In this document: positions 1 through 5,347 of the stretch, piece by piece
How the letters are laid out: the number at the start of each line of letters is the position of its first letter
How positions within the stretch are numbered: position 1 is the first letter of the stretch
From: an uncultured Actinomycetes bacterium
Lineage (GTDB): Bacteria > Actinomycetota > Actinomycetes > Nanopelagicales > Nanopelagicaceae
DNA length: 5,347 nucleotides
Assembly: GCA_903901905.1 (NCBI GenBank)
Contig: CAIUSQ010000062.1
Location: 1 to 5,347 of the forward strand
Direction: 5' to 3'
Translations under genes and position numbers: made by a program
The notes under the pieces: model-generated
Databases searched by the model: none
Seen by the model: only the letters and a program-made list of their open reading frames with translations
Told to the model about the DNA's origin: nothing

Positions 1-1837
1 GTTCCTCTTCAATCTCATCTTTATCATCAAGTGTTCGAGAGTGTGGAAAAATTCCATCTTCCATTCCGGTAAGAAAGACTGTTGGAAACTCCAATCCTTT
101 TGCTGTGTGAAGAGTCATCATTGTTACAACTCCACCATGATCCTTACCTTCTGGAATTTCATCTGCATCGGCTACAAGTGAGACTTTCTCCAAAAATCCG
201 GCAAGTGAGATCTCTTCATCTTCACCTAACTCTTCGAATGAGCGCTCTTCATACTCCATGGAAACCGCAACAAGTTCTTTTAAGTTTTCTACACGGACCT
301 CATCTTGAGGATCAGTGCTGTCTGCGAGCTCCTTTAATAAGCCTGACTGTTCTAACGCCGCTTCTACAATTACTGAAGGCTTAACTTTTGCCTCTACCAA
401 AACAATTAACGCTGAAATCATTGATGTGAACTCACCTATTGCTTGTGCTGCTCGCGCTGGTACCGATGTTATTTCTTTACACCTTAGCAATCCTTGCCAA
501 AATGAAATTCCTGAACTATTTGCAAATTGATCTACATAGTCCAACGATGTATCGCCAATTCCACGCTTTGGCACATTTACAACTCTGCGAAGTGATATTT
601 CATCTTCGCAGTTTGCTATTACTCGAAGATAGGCAAGTAAGTCTTTAACTTCTCGACGCTCATAGAATCGAAGTCCTCCTACGACTTTATATGGAAGCGC
701 CGATCGCATAAAGACTTCTTCAAATACACGTGATTGGGCATTTGTACGGTAAAAAATTGCCGTTTCACCTGGGGACGAAAGACCAGAGTTCTGTAGTGAT
801 CTAATCTCTTCGGCAATGAAATTAGCTTCGTCATGTTCACTTTCTGCAACATATCCAGTAAGTGGAGCACCAGAGCCAGCATCTGACCAGAGATTTTTTT
901 CTTTACGGCTTTCATTCTTAGTTATCACTGCATTTGCAGCATTTAGAATGTTTTGAGTTGAGCGATAGTTTTGCTCAAGCAGCACGGTCGTCGCATTTGG
1001 ATAGTCCATTTCAAACTGTAAAATATTGCGAATAGTAGCGCCGCGAAATCCGTAAATCGATTGGTCTGCATCGCCAACAACACATAGCTCAGCAGGTGGG
1101 GTTGCCTCTAAATCAGTGCCTACAAGCTCATTAACCAAAACGTACTGGGCATGATTTGTATCCTGATACTCATCTACCAGCACATGTCGAAATCGAGATC
1201 TAAACCTTGCCTTTGCCTCCGGAAATCGCTGAAGAACTTCTACCGTTTTTAGAATGAGGTCATCAAAATCCATTGCGTTTGCTCTGGCCAATCGCCCTTG
1301 ATAAATCGTGTAGACATCGGCAACGATCTGCTCAAATTGGCTTGATGCTGCTTTTAAATAATCCTGAGGAGATAGAAGTTCATTCTTTGCATTAGAGATT
1401 ATGGACTGAAATTGTCGGGCTGGATAACGTTTGGGATCAAGGTTTAGCTCTTTTACAACAATAGTAATTAGCCGTTGTGAATCAGCGGAGTCATAGATAC
1501 TAAATGTATTGCTATATCCAAGTCGAGTAGCTTCTTGTCGCAAGATTCGCACACACGCCGAGTGAAATGTTGAAACCCACATAGATTTTGCAACTGAGCC
1601 AACTAGCTCACCAACTCTTTCTTTCATTTCACCGGCAGCTTTATTTGTAAAAGTTATAGCCAAAATCTCATACGGTGCAACGTTTCTTCGGGCCATTAGA
1701 TAAGCAATCCGACGCGTTAACACACGTGTTTTTCCAGAGCCAGCGCCTGCGACAACTAAAAGTGGGCCACCAGCATGTATAACCGCCGCGCTTTGTTGAG
1801 GGTTGAGCCCCTCAAGCAACGGATCGATTTCATTCAT
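1..1837 (-). CDS. pcrA: ATP-dependent DNA helicase PcrA/UvrD, C-terminus cut by window start
   Basis: This is a superfamily 1A 3'-5' DNA helicase, which uses ATP to unwind DNA in nucleotide excision repair, mismatch repair or replication restart. I translated the minus strand from the ATG at 1837 and found one uninterrupted frame of 612 codons to the window edge. The helicase motifs appear in order: Q-motif LNPQQ (residues 11-15), Walker A AGAGSGKT (30-37), motif Ia AITFTNKAA (60-68), Walker B DEYQD (222-226), motif III GDADQSIYGFRGA (255-267), motif IV EQNYRST, and motif V TLHTAKGLEF (575-584). The sequence stops in an acidic stretch that normally leads into motif VI, so motif VI and the C-terminal tail are missing; family members run about 700-800 residues. 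The start fits because LNPQQ sits about 10 residues in, as in homologues. There is no Shine-Dalgarno, but TAGAAT lies 7 nt upstream, suggesting a leaderless transcript. Helicase assignment is certain; PcrA is preferred over UvrD or Rep because of the actinobacterial context. Confidence 0.96.
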   Translation of the reverse strand, partial: MNEIDPLLEGLNPQQSAAVIHAGGPLLVVAGAGSGKTRVLTRRIAYLMARRNVAPYEILAITFTNKAAGEMKERVGELVGSVAKSMWVSTFHSACVRILRQEATRLGYSNTFSIYDSADSQRLITIVVKELNLDPKRYPARQFQSIISNAKNELLSPQDYLKAASSQFEQIVADVYTIYQGRLARANAMDFDDLILKTVEVLQRFPEAKARFRSRFRHVLVDEYQDTNHAQYVLVNELVGTDLEATPPAELCVVGDADQSIYGFRGATIRNILQFEMDYPNATTVLLEQNYRSTQNILNAANAVITKNESRKEKNLWSDAGSGAPLTGYVAESEHDEANFIAEEIRSLQNSGLSSPGETAIFYRTNAQSRVFEEVFMRSALPYKVVGGLRFYERREVKDLLAYLRVIANCEDEISLRRVVNVPKRGIGDTSLDYVDQFANSSGISFWQGLLRCKEITSVPARAAQAIGEFTSMISALIVLVEAKVKPSVIVEAALEQSGLLKELADSTDPQDEVRVENLKELVAVSMEYEERSFEELGEDEEISLAGFLEKVSLVADADEIPEGKDHGGVVTMMTLHTAKGLEFPTVFLTGMEDGIFPHSRTLDDKDEIEEE

Positions 1838-1850
1838 AGGAGGCATTCTA
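1838..1850 (-). promoter_or_regulatory. Predicted leaderless promoter (-10 element) of pcrA
   Basis: On the minus strand the hexamer TAGAAT (1850-1845) matches the TANNNT -10 consensus and is followed by seven bases and then the pcrA ATG at 1837. A sigma-70-type polymerase would be expected to start transcription about 6-7 nt after the hexamer, that is at or next to the A of the ATG. The seven bases are GCCTCCT, the complement of a Shine-Dalgarno, so there is no ribosome site on this strand. I see no convincing -35 box; its expected place lies inside the first codons of the divergent gene. Confidence 0.55.
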
Positions 1851-1851
1851 T

Positions 1852-1863
1852 TAGGGTTCAACT
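1852..1863 (+). promoter_or_regulatory. Predicted leaderless promoter (-10 element) of the PIG-L deacetylase gene
   Basis: The hexamer TAGGGT (1852-1857) fits TANNNT and is followed by six bases and then the ATG at 1864, so the predicted transcription start coincides with the start codon. The TAG of the hexamer is also an in-frame stop upstream of the ATG, and no alternative start codon lies between them. An AGGAGG occurs at 1838-1843 but is 20 bases from the ATG, too far for a Shine-Dalgarno, and it would lie upstream of the predicted transcript start. No clear -35 element is visible. The hexamer is a weaker match to TATAAT than those of pcrA and the cyclophilin gene. Confidence 0.45.
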
Positions 1864-2589
1864 ATGGAACCGATCGCCGATAGTGAAATTGAGCGCGTCT
1901 TAGTTGTTAGTGCTCATCCAGATGATTCAGATTTTGGTGCATCAGGAACAATTGCTCAGTGGGTAAAAAAGGGAATTGAAGTCTCTTACGTTTTTTGTAC
2001 AAATGGAGATCAAGGCGGCGAAGATTCAGGATTTACGAAAGAAGAAATGCCGGCTATTCGTCAGCGCGAGCAACGTGTAGCAGGATCAGAAATTGGCGTT
2101 ACAGACATTACTTTTTTGAATTATGTAGATGGACACTTGCAAGCAACTATCGAACTTCGAAAAGATATCGTTCGACAGATACGACGAACCCGACCTGATC
2201 GCATAGTCTGTCAAAGCCCAGAGCGTAACTGGGATCGCATCGGTGCTAGCCACCCTGATCATTTAGCTGCAGGTGAAGCGAGTGTGCAAGCCGTATATCC
2301 AGATGCTCGAAATCCTTTTGCATTTACAGACTTGCTAGAAAAAGAGAATCTAGCACCATGGCGAGTTAGAGAAATCTGGCTTATGGGTTTTGCAAACCCA
2401 GATCATTGGGTTGATATCACGGATACATTTGAATTAAAGCTTGCAGCCCTTCACGCACATGTCTCACAAACTGCACAGAATAAAGAGTTGGAAACAATGT
2501 TGAGGGATTGGGGTCAGCGAAATGCAGGATTTGGTGGGCTTCCCGATGGTCATTTAGCAGAAGCGTTTAAAATAATTCATACTGGGTAA
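1864..2589 (+). CDS. PIG-L/LmbE-family zinc-dependent deacetylase, substrate unknown
   Basis: This 241-residue protein belongs to the PIG-L/LmbE family, whose members remove N-acetyl groups from GlcNAc-type sugars, mycothiol or bacillithiol precursors and related small molecules. The metal and catalytic motifs are intact: AHPDD at residues 17-21 (His18 and Asp21 as zinc ligands, Asp20 as likely general base) and HPDH at 130-133 (His133 as third zinc ligand, His130 as likely catalytic partner), assigned by analogy with MshB. A single Rossmann-like domain fills the length. There is no signal peptide or membrane segment, so it should be cytosolic. The AHPDD is followed by SDFGASGT rather than the ES-type continuation I recall for MshB and Mca, so it looks like a separate actinobacterial subgroup and I do not assign a mycothiol role. 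It is divergent from pcrA across 26 bp and convergent with the cyclophilin gene across 49 bp, so it is probably monocistronic. The family is certain; the substrate is not known. Confidence 0.93.
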   Translation: MEPIADSEIERVLVVSAHPDDSDFGASGTIAQWVKKGIEVSYVFCTNGDQGGEDSGFTKEEMPAIRQREQRVAGSEIGVTDITFLNYVDGHLQATIELRKDIVRQIRRTRPDRIVCQSPERNWDRIGASHPDHLAAGEASVQAVYPDARNPFAFTDLLEKENLAPWRVREIWLMGFANPDHWVDITDTFELKLAALHAHVSQTAQNKELETMLRDWGQRNAGFGGLPDGHLAEAFKIIHTG

Positions 2590-2638
2590 TTTAGTTCTTT
2601 TAGTGCGAATTTAAATCTTAACTCTTGAATCAACATTT

Positions 2639-3352
2639 TTAGTTTGATACAACTACTCTTTCAATTGAAATCATTTGGCTTGGCGCTCCTTCTAACCCAC
2701 CACCTCGTACACCCATTTTTGCAATAGCTTTAACAATTTCTAGACCCTGCGTTATAGTCCCCCAAATTGTGTAGTTTCCTTTGATTAAAGTTGTGTCGGA
2801 ATAAACTAAAAAGAATTGACTTCCATTTGTTCCTGGCCCTTTATTCCACATGGCGACAGTTCCTTCTGGATAATTTCCCTCAGCTCCGATTGGAAGATTT
2901 TCATCCTGGAAAACAAACTTTGGTCCACCTTTACCTGTAGCTGTTGGATCACCACACTGTAAAACGTAGGCCCCACGATTGATCAAACGATGACAGATTG
3001 ATTCATCAAAAAAACCATTTCTTGCTAGTTTAGCCATGTGCGCAACTGTTACTGGTGCTTTAGTGGCTAATGTAGTTATTTGAATATCACCACAATTGGT
3101 TTCTAAAGTTATTGTTTTAGGTAAGCGCTTTATCTTTACTTCTGCTGGAGTAACTTCTTTTGGAGAGTGTGCCTTTGCTGTAGTTGGCATGCATTTAACA
3201 TCTTCAGATTTTGAGTTTTTCAAAGTTTTTGTCTTTGTAGATGCCTCAACTGGATTTACTGGGACGGTAAGCATTATCAAAGCGAATAACACAATTAAAA
3301 CTCTAATTGAATTAGCATCGTGACGAATGCTCAATTGTCTCTGCCTAAACAT
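2639..3352 (-). CDS. Exported cyclophilin-type peptidyl-prolyl cis-trans isomerase
   Basis: This 237-residue protein is a cyclophilin that should isomerise Xaa-Pro bonds in proteins outside the membrane. Residues 1-17 are basic, 18-32 form a hydrophobic segment, and VEA at 35-37 is a plausible signal peptidase I site; if uncleaved, it would be a membrane anchor. A Lys/Thr/Pro-rich linker runs to about residue 75, then the cyclophilin domain fills 80-237. Aligned by eye to human CypA, the catalytic Arg55 is Arg122 (CHR), Gln63 is Gln132 (LQCGDP), Asn102 is Asn170 and Gln111 is Gln179 (NGSQFF). CypA Trp121 becomes Leu189, so cyclosporin binding is probably weak. Odd points are Trp169 in place of CypA Ala101, Trp197 in place of Phe129, and a two-residue insertion between Arg122 and Gln132. 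Cysteines lie at 54, 87, 120 and 133. It resembles mycobacterial PpiB (Rv2582-type) in layout. The gene lies 39 bp downstream of guaA and seems to have its own leaderless promoter, which also supports this start. Confidence 0.93.
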   Translation of the reverse strand: MFRQRQLSIRHDANSIRVLIVLFALIMLTVPVNPVEASTKTKTLKNSKSEDVKCMPTTAKAHSPKEVTPAEVKIKRLPKTITLETNCGDIQITTLATKAPVTVAHMAKLARNGFFDESICHRLINRGAYVLQCGDPTATGKGGPKFVFQDENLPIGAEGNYPEGTVAMWNKGPGTNGSQFFLVYSDTTLIKGNYTIWGTITQGLEIVKAIAKMGVRGGGLEGAPSQMISIERVVVSN

Positions 3353-3364
3353 GAGGTCATCATA
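3353..3364 (-). promoter_or_regulatory. Predicted leaderless promoter (-10 element) of the cyclophilin gene
   Basis: On the minus strand TATGAT (3364-3359), five of six matches to TATAAT, is followed by GACCTC and then the ATG at 3352. The six-base gap places the transcription start on the A of the start codon. No purine-rich Shine-Dalgarno precedes the ATG, and the other ATGs just upstream are out of frame. The sequence before the hexamer is AT-rich but has no good -35 box at 16-18 bp spacing. The element sits in the 39-bp gap after guaA, so the cyclophilin can be transcribed apart from the gua genes even though read-through is also possible. Confidence 0.55.
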
Positions 3365-3391
3365 ATTTAATTACCTGTGAAAACCCTTAAT

Positions 3392-4942
3392 TTATTCCCA
3401 TTCAATAGTGCCAGGTGGCTTGCTGGTGATATCCAAAACTACGCGATTTACATCTGAGACTTCGTTGGTGATTCGAGTAGATATCTTCTCGAGTACCTCA
3501 TAAGGCAACCGGGACCAATCGGCTGTCATGGCATCTTCGGATGAAACAGGCCTTAAAACTATTGGATGGCCATATGTCCGACCATCACCTTGCACTCCTA
3601 CTGAGCGTACATCTGCAAGCAAAACAACTGGGCACTGCCAAATCTCTCTGTCTAATTCAGCAAATTTTAACTCTTCTCGAACTATTGCATCAGCGTGGCG
3701 CAAGAGAGCTAACCGCTCCTTAGTAACTTCTCCAACAATTCTAATTGCCAAACCAGGACCAGGAAACGGTTGCCTCCATACGATTTCTTCAGGAAGTCCT
3801 AACTCAATTCCTACTTGTCGAACTTCATCTTTGAAGAGCGAACGCAATGGCTCTATTAATTTAAATTTTAAGTCATCTGGAAGGCCACCAACATTGTGAT
3901 GGGATTTAATGTTTGCAGTTCCAGTTCCACCACCAGATTCAACGACATCTGGATACAAAGTCCCTTGCACTAGAAATTCGACATCTCCCCCGGCTGCAAT
4001 ATCACGAGCTGCTGACTCAAAAGTTCGAATGAATTCACGACCAATAATCTTTCGTTTTTCCTCTGGATCGGTAATACCTTTGAGTGCATTAAGGAATTGT
4101 TGCGTTGCATCGATAGTTACAAGTGTTATTCCTGTGCTTGCAACAAAGTCACGTTCAACTTGTTCAGCCTCGCCTTTACGAAGTAGGCCATGATCTACAA
4201 ATACACATGTCAGTTGATCACCCACTGCTCGTTGAACTATTGCTGCAGCAACTACAGAATCAACTCCACCTGATAATCCACAAATCACTCGCTTGTTTCC
4301 AACTATCCTTTTAACTTCTGCAATTTCGGCCTCTGCGATGTTTTTTGTTGTCCATGTTGCTTCACAGTTAGCAATATTTAGTAACCAATTTTCTAAGATC
4401 TTTTGTCCGTATTCTGTATGTAATACCTCTGGATGAAACTGAACGCCAGCTAATGTGCCAGTTAAATTCTCAAAAGCAGCGATAGGCGTTGATTCAGTTG
4501 AAGCACACACCGTAAAGCCCTCAGGGGATTGTGTTACTGCATCCCCGTGTGACATCCAAGTTTTTTGTTGTGGATTTAGCCCGGCAAAAACTTTAGATTC
4601 CGGGACAACTGTTGTTTGAGTGCGCCCAAATTCTGATTTACCTGTACGACTAACGACGCCTCCAAGAGCAGCCGCCATAACTTGAAAACCATAACAAATT
4701 CCAAAAATTGGCACCCCCAGTGAGAAAATTTCCTGGTCTATGGCCGGGGCATTCTCTGCATACACACTTGAAGGGCCACCAGACAAAATTATTGCACTTG
4801 GATTTTTTGCCTTAACGTCTTGTGCCTTAATTGTTGATGGAACAATTTCCGAATAGATATGCGCCTCTCTGACCCGTCTTGCAATTAACTGCGCGTACTG
4901 TGCGCCAAAATCAACTACCAGTACGCCACCGCTCTTAGCCAC
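3392..4942 (-). CDS. guaA: GMP synthase (glutamine-hydrolysing), complete
   Basis: GuaA converts XMP, ATP and glutamine to GMP, AMP, pyrophosphate and glutamate, the last step of guanine nucleotide synthesis in the cytosol. At 516 residues it is full length. The N-terminal class I glutamine amidotransferase domain has the oxyanion region SGGPSS (54-59), the nucleophile Cys83 in GICYGFQ, and the His170/Glu172 pair in QFHPEV. The ATP-pyrophosphatase domain follows, with the PP-loop SGGVDS at 224-229, and the C-terminal dimerisation domain ends in the conserved KPPGTIEWE. All catalytic residues are present. The start codon is GTG (4942-4940), chosen because the family core [10 protein letters not shown] begins five residues later. 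Its first eight bases overlap the end of guaB3 (GTGGCTAA), and a GAGG on the minus strand at 4958-4955 lies 12 nt upstream, a rather distant Shine-Dalgarno. Co-transcription and translational coupling with guaB3 are likely. Confidence 0.98.
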   Translation of the reverse strand: MAKSGGVLVVDFGAQYAQLIARRVREAHIYSEIVPSTIKAQDVKAKNPSAIILSGGPSSVYAENAPAIDQEIFSLGVPIFGICYGFQVMAAALGGVVSRTGKSEFGRTQTTVVPESKVFAGLNPQQKTWMSHGDAVTQSPEGFTVCASTESTPIAAFENLTGTLAGVQFHPEVLHTEYGQKILENWLLNIANCEATWTTKNIAEAEIAEVKRIVGNKRVICGLSGGVDSVVAAAIVQRAVGDQLTCVFVDHGLLRKGEAEQVERDFVASTGITLVTIDATQQFLNALKGITDPEEKRKIIGREFIRTFESAARDIAAGGDVEFLVQGTLYPDVVESGGGTGTANIKSHHNVGGLPDDLKFKLIEPLRSLFKDEVRQVGIELGLPEEIVWRQPFPGPGLAIRIVGEVTKERLALLRHADAIVREELKFAELDREIWQCPVVLLADVRSVGVQGDGRTYGHPIVLRPVSSEDAMTADWSRLPYEVLEKISTRITNEVSDVNRVVLDITSKPPGTIEWE

Positions 4943-5347
4943 GATTAATTAGTACCTCAACGCGTTGGAACTCCTTAACATCTGAGTATCCACACGTTGC
5001 CATTGCCCGACGTAGAGCGCCAAATAGATTCATTGAGACATCTGAAGTATGTGATGGTCCAAGTAAAATCTCTTCAATCGTTCCGATGGTTCCAACAGAC
5101 ACTCTCTCACCTCGAGGCAGTACTTGATGATGCGCCTCAGATCCCCAGTGCCATCCAAGTCCTGGCGATTCAACAGCTTTTGCAAGTGGTGAACCCATCA
5201 TTACTGCATCTGCGCCACATGCAATTGCCTTAGCAATATCACCGCTTCTACCAACCGCGCCATCTGCAATGACGTGAACATATCGCCCACCTGATTCATC
5301 CAAATATTCACGGCGAGCAGATGCAACTTCTGCAACGGCTGAAGCCA
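4935..5347 (-). CDS. guaB3: GuaB3-family IMP dehydrogenase-related protein, N-terminus cut by window end
   Basis: This is the C-terminal 136 residues of an IMPDH/GMPR-superfamily TIM barrel protein. The frame stays open to the window edge, so the true start and the catalytic cysteine loop lie outside; the whole protein is usually about 370-380 residues. Visible are the IMP phosphate-binding strand and helix [20 protein letters not shown], the following [12 protein letters not shown], a flap-region segment with GWHWGSEA and [11 protein letters not shown], and a C-terminal [22 protein letters not shown] typical of the actinobacterial GuaB3 group rather than GuaB2. IMPDH oxidises IMP to XMP with NAD+; GuaB3 proteins were long annotated only as IMPDH-related, and I recall activity shown for a cyanobacterial member, so activity here is an inference. 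The next gene, guaA, uses XMP, and the two frames overlap by 8 bp. A canonical guaB may lie upstream outside the window, as is common in Actinobacteria. Confidence 0.93.
   Translation of the reverse strand, partial: ASAVAEVASARREYLDESGGRYVHVIADGAVGRSGDIAKAIACGADAVMMGSPLAKAVESPGLGWHWGSEAHHQVLPRGERVSVGTIGTIEEILLGPSHTSDVSMNLFGALRRAMATCGYSDVKEFQRVEVLINRG

Noticed and set aside
82..915. Several short open frames of 69-100 codons on both strands within the left 900 bases
   Set aside because: They all lie inside the intact pcrA reading frame, which has a full set of helicase motifs; their translations have no recognisable domain.
1838..1843. Perfect AGGAGG upstream of the deacetylase gene as its Shine-Dalgarno
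   Set aside because: It is 20 bases from the ATG at 1864, with an in-frame TAG and no alternative start codon between. It would also lie upstream of the predicted transcript start.
1864..2589. Naming the deacetylase MshB or Mca (mycothiol pathway)
   Set aside because: The zinc motifs are shared by the whole family, and the residues after AHPDD differ from those two enzymes as I recall them; no other mycothiol gene is in the window.
2590..2638. Bidirectional terminator between the convergent genes
   Set aside because: Only a weak imperfect pairing is visible (ATCAAC near 2629 with GTTTGAT near 2642) around a short T-run, AT-rich and with no stable GC stem. I cannot support a terminator.
3190..3193. 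Cyclophilin as a lipoprotein anchored through Cys54
   Set aside because: Cys54 lies over 20 residues beyond the hydrophobic segment and is preceded by DVK, not a lipobox; a V-E-A signal peptidase I site or an uncleaved anchor fits better.
3528..4314. Plus-strand open frames of 60-123 codons opposite guaA
   Set aside because: They are antisense shadows of a complete, motif-perfect guaA, and their products have low-complexity Ser/Thr/Pro composition typical of complement reading.
1..5347. A new defence system, CRISPR array or mobile element
   Set aside because: No direct or inverted repeat arrays, transposase, integrase or RNA gene were seen, and coding regions account for nearly every base with well-known families.

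Overview
The window looks like chromosomal housekeeping DNA from a low-GC, streamlined actinobacterium. G+C is about 40% on the lines I counted by hand. Three protein types point to Actinobacteria: a GuaB3-type IMP dehydrogenase homologue directly upstream of guaA, an exported cyclophilin with the actinobacterial CHR...LQCGDP signature, and a PcrA whose N-terminus reads like actinobacterial PcrA. Genes are packed tightly, with gaps of 26, 49 and 39 bp and one 8-bp overlap. Three of the three complete, independently started 5' ends carry a TANNNT hexamer 6-7 nt before the ATG and no usable Shine-Dalgarno, the pattern of leaderless mRNA common in Actinobacteria. The freshwater acI lineage (Nanopelagicales) is a plausible source, but that is inference from composition and compactness.

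Layout from left to right. Positions 1-1837 (minus) hold the first 612 residues of a PcrA/UvrD superfamily 1 helicase, cut by the window start just before motif VI. Then comes a 26-bp divergent spacer with two back-to-back -10 elements. Positions 1864-2589 (plus) encode a PIG-L/LmbE-family zinc deacetylase of unknown substrate. It converges, across 49 bp, on a secreted or membrane-anchored cyclophilin (2639-3352, minus). Upstream of that on the same strand lies a complete guaA (3392-4942, minus), and overlapping its start is the C-terminal third of guaB3 (4935-5347, minus), cut by the window end.

The clearest functional unit is guaB3-guaA: the IMPDH-family protein would supply XMP and GMP synthetase aminates it to GMP, and the reading frames overlap as expected for translational coupling. 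The cyclophilin gene follows on the same strand but appears to have its own promoter. PcrA (DNA repair/replication) and the deacetylase share only a divergent promoter region, and nothing visible ties their functions together.

I see no mobile element, CRISPR array, RNA gene, toxin-antitoxin pair or defence system. The most interesting signals are the leaderless/divergent promoter architecture and two tryptophan substitutions in or near the cyclophilin active site. No stretch longer than 50 bp lacks a gene.
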